Origin: Candidatus Puniceispirillum sp.
Lineage (GTDB): Bacteria; Pseudomonadota; Alphaproteobacteria; Caedimonadales; UBA1908
Direction: 5' to 3'
Length of the DNA: 64,000 bases
Assembly (NCBI GenBank): GCA_013822015.1
Contig: PNJU01000011.1
Span: 1 to 64,000, forward strand
Under the pieces are notes generated by a model. It saw nothing but the letters and a program-made list of their open reading frames with translations, searched no databases and was not told where the DNA came from. This document shows, piece by piece, positions 1-8,207 of the stretch. The position numbers and the translations under genes are program-made. Position 1 is the stretch's first letter. Every line of letters starts with the position of its first letter.

Positions 1-1
1 C

Positions 2-94
2 GTGTCCACCTGGTCGTCAACGTCTCCTGAGCAAAAAACCAGGCCTGCGCCTCCAAAGAAAGGAAAAACAAAAAAGGGAAAAAGACGCAAGTAA
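2..94 (+). CDS. C-terminal end of an upstream gene (partial)
   Basis: An open frame enters from the left edge and stops at TAA 92-94, giving the last 30 residues of a protein. The tail is rich in Lys, Arg and Pro and resembles the basic tail of the next gene, so the two may be related. Function cannot be told from this piece. A longer minus-strand frame overlaps it but has no recognisable features. Confidence 0.45.
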   Translation: MSTWSSTSPEQKTRPAPPKKGKTKKGKRRK

Positions 95-232
95 GAGGCA
101 ATCTTTCCAAGGACCTCTCCCACCAATTTTTAACATACATAGCGCATGCGCGCGCATTTCAATTAAGGCGCTGTGGTTTGCTTTTGCTGCGGTTAGCTTT
201 TTAGTAATCACGCACAGAACACAGAGTGAAAC

Positions 233-265
233 AATATATTGTTGACATTTTGTCAACAATATATT
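233..265. promoter_or_regulatory. Perfect palindrome upstream of TPR gene
   Basis: The arms AATATATTGTTGACA (233-247) and TGTCAACAATATATT (251-265) are perfect reverse complements around a TTT loop. The site lies 34 bp before the chosen ATG at 299 and contains a TTGACA hexamer on each strand, but no good -10 follows. It is more likely an operator overlapping a promoter than a terminator, because no T-run follows. The core TTGTTGAC...GTCAACAA resembles an imperfect repeat at 42708-42728 inside the ICE. Confidence 0.55.
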
Positions 266-298
266 AATCATTTATTTTCTTTATTTGTGCGAAAAACC

Positions 299-2422
299 AT
301 GAAATATCGATTTTTGTCTTTTTTAACTCTGTTGTTAACCCAAACAGCGCTCTCGTCCTCACAGGACTTTGAGCCCACTTTTCACGGAGCTGGACCTAGC
401 ATCGCCTGTTTCCTTGACGACTCTCACCATGGGCTCTTGGCGCGCACCCTGTACCGCCAGGGCCAATACAGCGAAGCGCTTATGGAATGGCAAGAGTGCA
501 TCACCCTTGGGCACAACTTCTTGGAAGATGATGATGAGGTCATTGAGGAATACACCAACTGTTTGAAAGCGCTCAAGCTCTACGACCACGCACTCGCTGC
601 GTGGAAAACCTATTTTGAAATGCGACAGAATCAGGTGTCCCTTGATTATATCTTAGAATGTGCGCTTTGTGCCTCAAGTGCCCAGAAGTTCGAGGAAGCA
701 CTTCAGTATAATGGGATGTACCTTGCAAAGGGAGGCGCGCCATCGGTTAATTTCCACTTTGTGGCGGCCCAGGCCCATACCCTACTCAATCACAATCAAG
801 AGGCCCTATACCATTTGCGTGAGTATTTCGCCCTGGAAAAGTTTGAAGATATCCCCCTCGGTTGCCTGCAAAACGCAGCCCAGGAATTTTTTCTGGCGGA
901 GAAATATAAGCAAGCGTCCAAATACATGGACTTGTATATTAAAAAAGCCCCCATAAAAGAAAGCGACAACGCGGCCTATACGCATTTCCTTGCAGCTAAG
1001 ATCTATCTTAGCAACCAAGAGTCTGCCAAATCTGTGGAGCACTGGCGCGCTTTTTTTGTGCACCCCGAAGCAAAGCCTGATGTCTCTCATTATACCAGCG
1101 CGGCCATTGCCTTTGACGCCAATGGAAACCTTGAGGAGGCGCAGGACTATTTTCAAAGGTATTATAATGAAGCGCCTCAAGAGTCACGTATTTTGGCGTG
1201 TGTGTTTGGTCTTGGTCGGATTTATGCATCCTTAGGTAATGCAGACCATGCGGCCAAGTACTTTAACGAGGTCCTGGAGGCGCCCCGGATACAGCAACAA
1301 GAAATTGCAGGTATGCTAAGTTCCTGGTTTTATTCAGCCGCCCTTACCTACGTGGTGCTCAACCAGCCTGAAAAAGTTGTGCAGGTTATCGCTCTCCATG
1401 ACCGCCTCAAACCTCATGCACCATCTCTGTTGGATTACTCTGTGACGGCCCCTACAGTAAGGGGGAAAAACACCAGTAAAAAGATGCGACTTAATTCAGA
1501 GCAAACGGCACAGCACATCAAAAGGCATCTCGCACTAAAAGAAAACGAGCGCTGTGACGTGATGGGCAAAAGGCTCGCAAAACTTTCCTTTCCGGACGTC
1601 CCACACCTTCAGGACGCCAAGGACGTGCGCACGCGTCTCTTGCAAGACCTTGCAGGCCTGAAAAGGCGCCTCGACGCCCTTCGTGCCCCTTCTTTGCCTG
1701 CCGGCCATTCCCCAAGCTCAGATCGGTCGCGCCAGCAAGAAAATCTTCTCAGCTTGCGACGGGATCTGGACCTGCTTGAAAATTCACTGACACAACTGGA
1801 CGCACGTGCACGTGAGGCACAAAAGGAGCTCCGCAAAACCAAAGTGCTGGCCTATCTTCAAAACTTGAGCACCCAAGAAAAAGACACAATCCCCTTGGCG
1901 GTTTCCACGAACTTGCGCGGCCAGTATGGTCACGCAAAGCCTGCCCCCCTCGTCGTGTCTCAAGCCGTCCCCGCATGTTCATCATCTCACGACCCTCAAC
2001 CCTCCCAGGTTGCACACCCTACCCCCGAGGTGACCTTCTCTATGCTGCGACACGTCCCCGGGCAGCTAGACAAACTCAATCAAATGCCCGGACAAAGCGC
2101 CAAGTATAGGGCATACCTTGATGAAATTGCCGCAGACCCCACAGGACACTACCTTCATAAGTCTGCCCACTTTGAAGCTCTTTCAGGCGAAAAAGGCCTT
2201 TTCTCCATGCGCTTTGATAAAGGGAACCGTCTTGTCTACCGCGCGGTCCCAACAGGCGAAAATGCGTATCACGTGATTATCATAAACACCTTTGGTCACT
2301 ACAAAAATTTGCACGCACAGATCGCGCAAAGCAATGCTATGACATCTCACATGCAAGGCGCACCAAACAAGCAAATGCCAAAAAAGAAAACGCAATACCA
2401 AAAGGCTAGGAAGAGGAGATAA
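299..2422 (+). CDS. Exported TPR-repeat protein with C-terminal YoeB-like domain
   Basis: The 707-residue protein starts at ATG 299, which begins a Sec-type signal peptide (MKYRFLSFLTLLLTQTALS). An upstream TTG in the same frame falls inside a palindrome and is unlikely. Residues about 50-370 are helical tetratricopeptide-like repeats. A predicted coiled coil follows (about 430-540), then a low-complexity linker. Residues about 590-670 resemble the YoeB/Txe RNase fold: FEAL, GNRLVYRA and FGHY match the E, R, H and Y catalytic positions of YoeB. The last 20 residues are strongly basic. No antitoxin gene is adjacent. The RNase role is inferred from the motif match; the TPR part suggests partner binding after export. 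It could instead be a non-catalytic YoeB-fold domain. Confidence 0.72.
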   Translation: MKYRFLSFLTLLLTQTALSSSQDFEPTFHGAGPSIACFLDDSHHGLLARTLYRQGQYSEALMEWQECITLGHNFLEDDDEVIEEYTNCLKALKLYDHALAAWKTYFEMRQNQVSLDYILECALCASSAQKFEEALQYNGMYLAKGGAPSVNFHFVAAQAHTLLNHNQEALYHLREYFALEKFEDIPLGCLQNAAQEFFLAEKYKQASKYMDLYIKKAPIKESDNAAYTHFLAAKIYLSNQESAKSVEHWRAFFVHPEAKPDVSHYTSAAIAFDANGNLEEAQDYFQRYYNEAPQESRILACVFGLGRIYASLGNADHAAKYFNEVLEAPRIQQQEIAGMLSSWFYSAALTYVVLNQPEKVVQVIALHDRLKPHAPSLLDYSVTAPTVRGKNTSKKMRLNSEQTAQHIKRHLALKENERCDVMGKRLAKLSFPDVPHLQDAKDVRTRLLQDLAGLKRRLDALRAPSLPAGHSPSSDRSRQQENLLSLRRDLDLLENSLTQLDARAREAQKELRKTKVLAYLQNLSTQEKDTIPLAVSTNLRGQYGHAKPAPLVVSQAVPACSSSHDPQPSQVAHPTPEVTFSMLRHVPGQLDKLNQMPGQSAKYRAYLDEIAADPTGHYLHKSAHFEALSGEKGLFSMRFDKGNRLVYRAVPTGENAYHVIIINTFGHYKNLHAQIAQSNAMTSHMQGAPNKQMPKKKTQYQKARKRR

Positions 2423-2428
2423 GTACCG

Positions 2429-2644
2429 GTGGTTTACACAAGCATATCCCTTAGACGCGCACTCTTTGGCGTGGCCTTCCTGTGCACACAGGTACAGGCT
2501 TCAACATCACAGTGTCCCTTCTTTGACACGCCCGCGCCCCCAACATCAAGCCATCCCTGGCAGGACCTTCTGGACCATCCAGATCTTGAGAGGCCTCTGG
2601 AAGAACACAGCCTTGCGGCGCGCGCGCGCCCTCCAATGACATAG
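2429..2644 (+). CDS. Small putative secreted protein, possibly spurious
   Basis: A 71-residue frame opens with GTG about 10 nt after GAGGAG, right after the TPR gene. Its N-terminus looks like a signal peptide (basic start, hydrophobic stretch, then VQAS). The C-terminal third is encoded antisense to a degenerate fliS fragment, so that end may be accidental. No family is recognised. It may be a remnant rather than a working gene. Confidence 0.35.
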   Translation: MVYTSISLRRALFGVAFLCTQVQASTSQCPFFDTPAPPTSSHPWQDLLDHPDLERPLEEHSLAARARPPMT

Positions 2645-2720
2645 GCACTTCAACGGGTTGCATGCATGCAGGCACGCGGCTGGACACCGATATGGCGTCA
2701 CTGCCGGGCCACATCAAGGG
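2617..2720 (-). pseudogene. Degenerate duplicate of the fliS 3' end
   Basis: This stretch matches the 3' end of fliS (5330-5432) at the DNA level, with scattered mismatches. Both encode MQPVEVPMSLEGARA on the minus strand. The copy lacks the rest of fliS and its stop codon. The two copies bracket the PvcA-like gene pair in the same orientation, suggesting duplication or insertion of the block between them. Confidence 0.7.
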
Positions 2721-2745
2721 GCTTGCATATTAAATCTACATATTA

Positions 2746-2774
2746 TTGACAGCGTTGTTCTTCCACGCTATGTT
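2746..2774 (+). promoter_or_regulatory. Sigma-70-type promoter for leader peptide and PvcA-like genes
   Basis: TTGACA (2746-2751) is followed after 17 bp by TATGTT (2769-2774). The predicted start near 2781 leaves only a few bases before the AAGGAG of the leader ORF. It is well placed to drive the leader and the two genes beyond it. Confidence 0.55.
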
Positions 2775-2796
2775 GGAAAACTCTGAAGGAGCTAAT

Positions 2797-2844
2797 ATGA
2801 CTATTCTATATATTTATTGGGGACGATGGCAAATCAACGCTTAA
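2797..2844 (+). CDS. Short leader peptide rich in Trp and Tyr
   Basis: A 15-codon frame, MTILYIYWGRWQINA, has a strong Shine-Dalgarno (AAGGAG, 5 nt spacing) just after a good promoter. It has two Trp and two Tyr codons and ends 44 bp before the first PvcA-like gene. PvcA-family isocyanide synthases use Tyr or Trp, so a leader of this composition could sense charged tRNA supply. No clear terminator hairpin follows, only a short TCAAC/GTTGA stem across its stop, so attenuation is a guess. A plain upstream ORF is the alternative. Confidence 0.4.
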   Translation: MTILYIYWGRWQINA

Positions 2845-2888
2845 GTTGAAACACCCGTTCTATTCCAAAAAATATATAGGATCTATAA

Positions 2889-3869
2889 ATGTATACATCG
2901 CTGCATCGCCTTCTTAGGCTTTTTGTTTTCATATTTTTCTCAACTTCCACGTCTCTAGCCCAAATAGAGCATGATTTTTCACGGCAAGCAGACGCCGTGG
3001 CCCGAATCATTTTATCCAACGCCCTCAGACAAGATATTGACGCCTTAGGCTGTGATTATGTGGTGCAGTCCACGCGGGTCAAAGGATATGCCCAGTTCAA
3101 AGAAAAACTCTTAGCCTTAGTTAAAGATTCAAAGCCCCTTGTCTTTACGCTCGTGGGGTTTCCATTTAAATCTCGCAACACACAAAAAAATGTCCTTGGT
3201 CCGCTCCCCGATCAGGCAGAGCGCGCTGCCCTTGAAGGATTGCACGCCTTCATGGGAGATATTTCACGCGTGTATCCACCAGGGGCAAAGGTCCAGATTT
3301 ATACAGACGGCCTTGCCTTTTGCGACGTGATCGGTGTGTCCCATCGAACAGTCGCGTGTTATGAGCACGCGCTCAAGCTTCTTGCTGCAGACTTGTCCTC
3401 TGTTTCAATCATCACCCTCCAAGACTTACACCCAGGGCTGTCTTTTGACCAAATACAAAACAGGATCAAAGAACAGCCCGTTTCTGAACCCCTTGATAAA
3501 ACTCAACAGGAGATCCTTGAAAAACGTCTTTTACGGGAGTTCGACGACCCGGAAGGACGTACCTTCCTCAAGCGCGCCTCCCTTGCACGCACTGCCCAGG
3601 AAATGCATCGGCGCAGTCAACAAATAAACGCACTTTACAAAAAGACTTTTCCAGAGTCGATTGCTCTGTCTGTTCATTACCAACACGACATAGGGAAAAA
3701 AATCGGCATCTCACTGCTTACTGGTGTTTTGACACCATGGCATGGGACTGCTGTTTTGAGACAGGATGGTTCTTTCGAGATCCGCAGGAGGTGCGATATA
3801 GGGGATACCCATGTGCTCACCTCCCATACAATAAATGGCATCGATTGTAGTTTTTACAAAAAATCATAG
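2889..3869 (+). CDS. PvcA/DIT1-family (isocyanide synthase-like) exported protein
   Basis: The 326-residue protein carries the hallmark blocks of the DIT1/PvcA family: GFPFKS...NVLG.LPD.AE near residues 90-110, YPPGAKVQIYTDGLAF near 135-150, then the V..Y segment. In this family PvcA/IsnA enzymes convert Tyr or Trp, with ribulose 5-phosphate, to isocyanides. Residues 1-25 look like a signal peptide, which is unusual because known PvcA enzymes are cytosolic. The ATG follows AGG at 2878-2880. The next gene starts 7 bp after its stop and is a divergent paralog. No PvcB-type dioxygenase partner lies nearby. Family assignment is firm; substrate and location are inferred. Confidence 0.75.
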   Translation: MYTSLHRLLRLFVFIFFSTSTSLAQIEHDFSRQADAVARIILSNALRQDIDALGCDYVVQSTRVKGYAQFKEKLLALVKDSKPLVFTLVGFPFKSRNTQKNVLGPLPDQAERAALEGLHAFMGDISRVYPPGAKVQIYTDGLAFCDVIGVSHRTVACYEHALKLLAADLSSVSIITLQDLHPGLSFDQIQNRIKEQPVSEPLDKTQQEILEKRLLREFDDPEGRTFLKRASLARTAQEMHRRSQQINALYKKTFPESIALSVHYQHDIGKKIGISLLTGVLTPWHGTAVLRQDGSFEIRRRCDIGDTHVLTSHTINGIDCSFYKKS

Positions 3870-3876
3870 GCTTATC

Positions 3877-5136
3877 ATGTTTAAAAATATTTTTCTTACT
3901 TGTCTTTTGTCTATTGCCCTTGCTTGCTCTGGGCAAACATCTACGCTCCTTGATCTGGAAGAGGTCATGAGGGATTACCGCGCCCACTTACCCAGGCCTG
4001 CGCACAAGGAAGTATCGCAGGAAATGACGGCGCTGAACGCCGCAAAATTTGTTCTGGGCTTTCTGGGAGATCAAGAAAAAGAAGAGCTATCTTCATCCTT
4101 GCGAACGATTGATCCATTCCACGATTTTGGATCCTTACAGAGCACAATGATTTTTCACAATTATTACCAAACCGAGCAAGGAGAAATCCATATTAAAAGT
4201 GATCGTGATAAAAGGGTGGGTCAGCTCTACCGCACACTTCTTGAGAGTCTTCAACGCCAAACGCCAGTCGTAGGATATCTCTACGGCTCAGCTTTTAAGT
4301 CTGCTTACCTTTTCGATGCGCACACCAAAAAAGGCAAGGTTCTTTCGAGAGGTGTGGACCTGCAGGAGCGCCTTGAGTACGAATCATATGCCCACCTCCA
4401 AAGAAATCTCCGAAATGTTGGCATCTCATTCCACTTTGTCGTCATAAGAGACGCATTTCACGCCTATGCCCTTGACCTCTCAGGGGAAAACGAGAAAATT
4501 CAGCCCTGCACGCCGGAAATTGCTTCTTATGGTCAGGCAATCGCAGGTGTTGCAAAAGAAGCTGGGATTGTTGTCATGGAGCTCTCGGACCTCAAAGACC
4601 TCTATGGGCGCTCGTTTGAGTCTTGCGTTCGAGACAGGACAGCAACTGTTTTGCGGCGCGCAGAAACAGAAAATACAACTGACGTGAAAGGACTAAGCGG
4701 ATTCTTCGAAAAAGAGTATGAACATGAGGCTTTTAGCAGAAAGGAGAAATCTGTGCGCGCGCTTAAACGGGCAAAACGATACCTTGCCCTGAAAAATTGC
4801 GTAAAAGAGCAGGAGGAGGGCTTCATTTTTAATACTTTTTCGGTTCATTTTGGACAAAACGCCAGCCTTATCTCCTTTTCAATTCATGTGGAAGATTATT
4901 TGAAAAGCTGCATTAAACTTCCCCTGCGCCCACTGCCTCGATTTAAAGGCGGTTGTAATGCGCAGCACCAGATACCGCTTCTGCAAAGAACCTCTTCAGG
5001 GAATTTTTTCTTCTATTCCGTGCGCGCAGATATCATGAGAAAAATCATGGGACTCATCACAGTCACATCTCGTAACGTCAGCGGACACAAAACCCTTTAT
5101 TACGAGGGAGACTTGGATCTAGAATCCACAAAGTAA
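3877..5136 (+). CDS. Divergent PvcA/DIT1-like exported paralog
   Basis: The 419-residue protein is read from ATG 3877, which opens a lipoprotein- or signal-type leader (MFKNIFLTCLLSIALACSG). An upstream in-frame start would overlap the previous gene. The central part follows the block order of the preceding protein: G..FKS, then L.ERL, then a strand ending RDAFHAYALDL, then LSDLKDLYG. The sharpest family residues are altered (GSAFKS for GFPFKS, RDAFHAY for TDGLAFCD), so catalysis may be lost or changed. The Cys in SIALACSG fits a lipobox loosely. It is probably co-transcribed with its neighbour and may form a pair with it. Confidence 0.55.
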   Translation: MFKNIFLTCLLSIALACSGQTSTLLDLEEVMRDYRAHLPRPAHKEVSQEMTALNAAKFVLGFLGDQEKEELSSSLRTIDPFHDFGSLQSTMIFHNYYQTEQGEIHIKSDRDKRVGQLYRTLLESLQRQTPVVGYLYGSAFKSAYLFDAHTKKGKVLSRGVDLQERLEYESYAHLQRNLRNVGISFHFVVIRDAFHAYALDLSGENEKIQPCTPEIASYGQAIAGVAKEAGIVVMELSDLKDLYGRSFESCVRDRTATVLRRAETENTTDVKGLSGFFEKEYEHEAFSRKEKSVRALKRAKRYLALKNCVKEQEEGFIFNTFSVHFGQNASLISFSIHVEDYLKSCIKLPLRPLPRFKGGCNAQHQIPLLQRTSSGNFFFYSVRADIMRKIMGLITVTSRNVSGHKTLYYEGDLDLESTK

Positions 5137-5329
5137 CAACCTGATCCTATGCGGGGAGAAAGACCTTTTCCACGCACAGGAACCTACATTTTTTTGGTTA
5201 GAGAAATGCCTATGGCGCACAGGAGTTGCAAGTGCTCAACGCACTGCACTGAACGGCAAAGATGCTGATCAAACCAGTCAAGCCTGCTCTAGCTGGGCTG
5301 AGAAGTGGTGCTGTCTTGAAACATCGCCC

Positions 5330-5761
5330 TCAGGCGCGCGCACCTTCCAATGACATGGGGACCTCAACTGGCTGCATGGCGGCGCGCTGCTGGGCCCCTA
5401 TGCGGCGCCACTGCTTGGCCACATCAATGAGACTGGTGGCCACTGCTTTAGCTGCCTCAGCGTTATTGAAAATGTTCACGCGCATGATGAGGGTTTCCAC
5501 GTCACTATAGAACGCCTCGAGAGCACTGGCTGTGCGACTGATGGAAGGCATGTCACGTACGAGCGCCGCTTTGAGGCCCGCCATGATGAAGGATGCCTTC
5601 TGGGTTTGATTGAAGCGCCCCTCTACGTCCTTTCTGTCAATGGCCTCCTTGGCATAATTCATGTGAAGGGCCGCTTGCTCCAATAAAAGGGCCATGTTTT
5701 CAGTCACATCCTGGGATGGTGTCTGAGCTCTTTTATAAAGGCGATGATGAATGGGTGACAT
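5330..5761 (-). CDS. fliS: Flagellin export chaperone FliS
   Basis: This 143-residue protein has the FliS pattern: an N-terminal Y....TPSQDV segment, a helical bundle, and a long amphipathic helix near residues 85-120. FliS binds the flagellin C-terminus in the cytosol, blocks early polymerisation and delivers it to the export gate. The ATG follows GAGGAG. It lies 22 bp after fliD on the same strand, probably in one operon. A fragment of its 3' end is duplicated at 2617-2720. Confidence 0.85.
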   Translation of the reverse strand: MSPIHHRLYKRAQTPSQDVTENMALLLEQAALHMNYAKEAIDRKDVEGRFNQTQKASFIMAGLKAALVRDMPSISRTASALEAFYSDVETLIMRVNIFNNAEAAKAVATSLIDVAKQWRRIGAQQRAAMQPVEVPMSLEGARA

Positions 5762-5783
5762 GGGGTTTTGCTCCTCTTATTAT

Positions 5784-7625
5784 TTATGCAGCCGCAGCCG
5801 CTGAAACCTTCGTATAAACCTCAATGGAATGTTTGATCGCCTCTGCCTGTGTGGCGGCTGCCAGGGCACGCGCAAAATCACGCTGAAGCTTCTCTATTGT
5901 TGCGTTGGCTGCTTGTTCTTGTTGGATCTTTTTCTCTTCTAAACGCTGTTTTTCACCTTTGATCTCTTTATCCAGAGGACTTCCCACCAAATCCTGAAGC
6001 GCCCGGGAAAAAAGCCCGGCATTTGGATCGGGGTTTAAATAGTTATCCAGGGCCGCCGTCAATTTGTCGGCCACCCCTGAGGTGAATGAAAGGTTTGTAT
6101 TAACCGATGACGCGACCCCATCAGGCATAGTCAAAAGACCATTAAAGACAACACTAAGGCCTTTGAGGGGAGAATCATCCGGTGCGTTAAGGGTCACTGT
6201 ACTCCCATCCACCGTCCCAAGGGTAGCGGCGTAACTTTGCCCAGCCAATGTCATGGTCGCACTTAACGTCCCGTCAACGGCCTTGTTCACCGCGACCTGC
6301 ACCCCTGACGTGTAGACATCTGTCATTGTGTTCGTGGGGCGCCCGGCAGGAATAAAAGACGTGTTGGACGACGTAATACTGTAACCAAACACGTTGGCCA
6401 CTTGGGTGAAAACTGTGTTGAGCTTTGTCGTAAAGACGGCCTCATTCAGGGAAATCTTTCCGTCCTTACCCGGCATAATCCCCATGACCGCAAGACTCGA
6501 TAACTGTCCCGCCCCAATCCCCGAAGCGGGCCCAAAGAGCTGCTCCATACTCATGCGCACTGCGTCGCGCACGTTCCCTTTGTAAGCCGTATCGGTCGCT
6601 AAATAATCCTGTAAGCTATTATAGCTTGCAATAAAAGTATCCACAGCTTCCCTTGCAGCTGCCTGGTTGTTTTGCACATTCAAAATAAGAGGCGTGCTGG
6701 GATCCGCGTTTAGAAGTTTAAAACTCACGCCTGGCACCTGAGCGCCGGCTGGAATCTCATTGGAGGGATAGTAAATATCCGTGTTCACATTGCGAAACTG
6801 CACAATGGCTGACAAGTTTTGCACTGTTTGGGCAGATGTTGGCGGCAAAATGCTAGCGTCATAGGTGCTTCCCCCTGGCACAACAAGATTCGTTGTATCC
6901 ACCACAATGGGGGCAGCAAAATTGGTGGCCTGGAAGGACAACACCCGCGAGGCTGGAAGGGTTGTCAGCGCCGCACTCACCCCAATGGTCTGGGTTTGAT
7001 TGTTCACGGCGTCAAGGATGTCATTCATGGACATAGTGGCAGTCATATTGATGGTGGTCGAAGTAGAGCCAGATCCCACGACAAAGGAGCCACTCCATCC
7101 AAGAGCAGTGGTGGGGTCAGCCACACCAGCGGTGGCTGCGCTGTCATCTTTTTTGGCGATTTGTTTAATGAGAAGCTGAATGTCGCCAAGGGGGGCGTCG
7201 TTGGTGGCGGTTGCGTCAATGTTGCTCAGGTTACCGGATACAAGGTTAAGGGAGCGCGCCGCAAATGCGCCGGAAGGAGAAGCACCTATCCCTTTGCCGT
7301 TGAGTGCCTTAAGGGACGCATTGAGGCCTTCAATGCTTGTTTGGTAAGCAGAAAGGGTCGCGGCCTTTTCATTAACTTGTTGAATTTTTTCTTCTGTTTT
7401 TCTAGGCTTGACCATAGCAGCGGCCTTAAGCTCAGCAAGAATATCTTCCACATTCTTGCCCATAATCTTTCCGTAGAGCTTAGGCTGGGTAGTGAGTGAG
7501 TCCTGTGTCACGTTACCGGCCTTTAAATCGGCAAGCAACCCCGCAAGAAGATCAGCAACATCATTGCCGGTCGTTTTTCCATAGGTTGTGGGCGGAACGG
7601 CCGCTTGTGAAATCGCGCTAGGCAT
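5784..7625 (-). CDS. fliD: Flagellar filament cap protein FliD (HAP2)
   Basis: The 613-residue protein has the FliD layout: an N-terminal helical region (to about 110), Thr/Ser-rich beta domains in the middle, and a C-terminal coiled coil (about 560-610) containing EKKIQQEQAANATIEKLQRD. FliD caps the growing filament outside the cell and guides flagellin insertion. A strong AGGAGG lies 5 nt before the ATG. It starts 9 bp after the FlaG-like gene and is followed by fliS. The N-terminus is longer than in typical FliD proteins, with a repeated (T)YGK..G.(D/N)V.D(L/I)LA motif near residues 15 and 50. Confidence 0.85.
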   Translation of the reverse strand: MPSAISQAAVPPTTYGKTTGNDVADLLAGLLADLKAGNVTQDSLTTQPKLYGKIMGKNVEDILAELKAAAMVKPRKTEEKIQQVNEKAATLSAYQTSIEGLNASLKALNGKGIGASPSGAFAARSLNLVSGNLSNIDATATNDAPLGDIQLLIKQIAKKDDSAATAGVADPTTALGWSGSFVVGSGSTSTTINMTATMSMNDILDAVNNQTQTIGVSAALTTLPASRVLSFQATNFAAPIVVDTTNLVVPGGSTYDASILPPTSAQTVQNLSAIVQFRNVNTDIYYPSNEIPAGAQVPGVSFKLLNADPSTPLILNVQNNQAAAREAVDTFIASYNSLQDYLATDTAYKGNVRDAVRMSMEQLFGPASGIGAGQLSSLAVMGIMPGKDGKISLNEAVFTTKLNTVFTQVANVFGYSITSSNTSFIPAGRPTNTMTDVYTSGVQVAVNKAVDGTLSATMTLAGQSYAATLGTVDGSTVTLNAPDDSPLKGLSVVFNGLLTMPDGVASSVNTNLSFTSGVADKLTAALDNYLNPDPNAGLFSRALQDLVGSPLDKEIKGEKQRLEEKKIQQEQAANATIEKLQRDFARALAAATQAEAIKHSIEVYTKVSAAAAA

Positions 7626-7634
7626 AACTGCCTC

Positions 7635-8054
7635 CTAAATTGCGATCTTGATACTTCCTTCGTCAGCTGCGTATTTGGTTTTAGACATCTCTTCGTACGC
7701 ACCGCAGCTTTTCTTTGGCACTTGCCCTAGAACTTCTCCCGTTTTGGGATCCCTCTGCTCTTGAACAAACTGCCCATTCTCGTATACAAGACCTGTTTCT
7801 AACTTTCCTTCTTCTGGATATGCAACTTTCGTGCCATCTTCCAAAATAGACGCGCTCTCGGCAGGAATATCTTTCTTTTGTTGGACACTGACAGGCACTT
7901 CTTGAACACGTTTTTGAGCGGTTGTTGCAAGGGATTGCACGCTCATATCCTGTTTTTCTGGATTTGGAATCACACGCTCTTCGGGAAGAACCTTCACATT
8001 TTGTCCGCCAGGAACATAGGCCATAGGCCCATTCACCGATGAAATTGATGTCAT
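7635..8054 (-). CDS. FlaG-like flagellar protein
   Basis: The 139-residue protein sits between flagellin and fliD, the usual place of flaG. Its C-terminal half holds DPKTGEVLGQVP, close to the FlaG motif D..TGEVIRQIP. The ATG at 8054 has AGGAGG with 8 nt spacing; a TTG three codons earlier would be too close to that site. FlaG proteins affect filament length and may interact with FliD. The N-terminal half is charged and probably disordered. Assignment rests on one motif plus position. Confidence 0.65.
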   Translation of the reverse strand: MTSISSVNGPMAYVPGGQNVKVLPEERVIPNPEKQDMSVQSLATTAQKRVQEVPVSVQQKKDIPAESASILEDGTKVAYPEEGKLETGLVYENGQFVQEQRDPKTGEVLGQVPKKSCGAYEEMSKTKYAADEGSIKIAI

Positions 8055-8142
8055 GATCAACACCTCCTACTTTTTGTGGCGTCCGCATCACCTGCAGGAG
8101 GCCCTATTTTTCACGTCTTATCTTTATTCCAAAACCGCAAAA

Positions 8143-8168
8143 CGGCGCCGCTTTATCAAGCAGCGCCG
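8143..8168 (-). terminator. Rho-independent terminator after flagellin
   Basis: Arms 8143-8153 and 8158-8168 pair with one mismatch around a TATC loop. On the minus strand the stem is followed by TTTTGCGGTTTT. It lies 40 bp past the flagellin stop, so it would end most flagellin transcripts before flaG-fliD-fliS. Confidence 0.7.
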
Positions 8169-8207
8169 ATCTGTGGTTAAGGGGTACCTAAGGGCACCAT
8201 CTTACCG

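Noticed and set aside
17-271. 84-aa minus-strand frame at the left edge
   Set aside because: Low-complexity C-terminus, no ribosome site; the plus-strand basic tail is more consistent with the neighbouring gene.
6819-7499. 226-aa plus-strand frame
   Set aside because: Antisense to fliD, Gly/His-rich shadow without ribosome site or domain.
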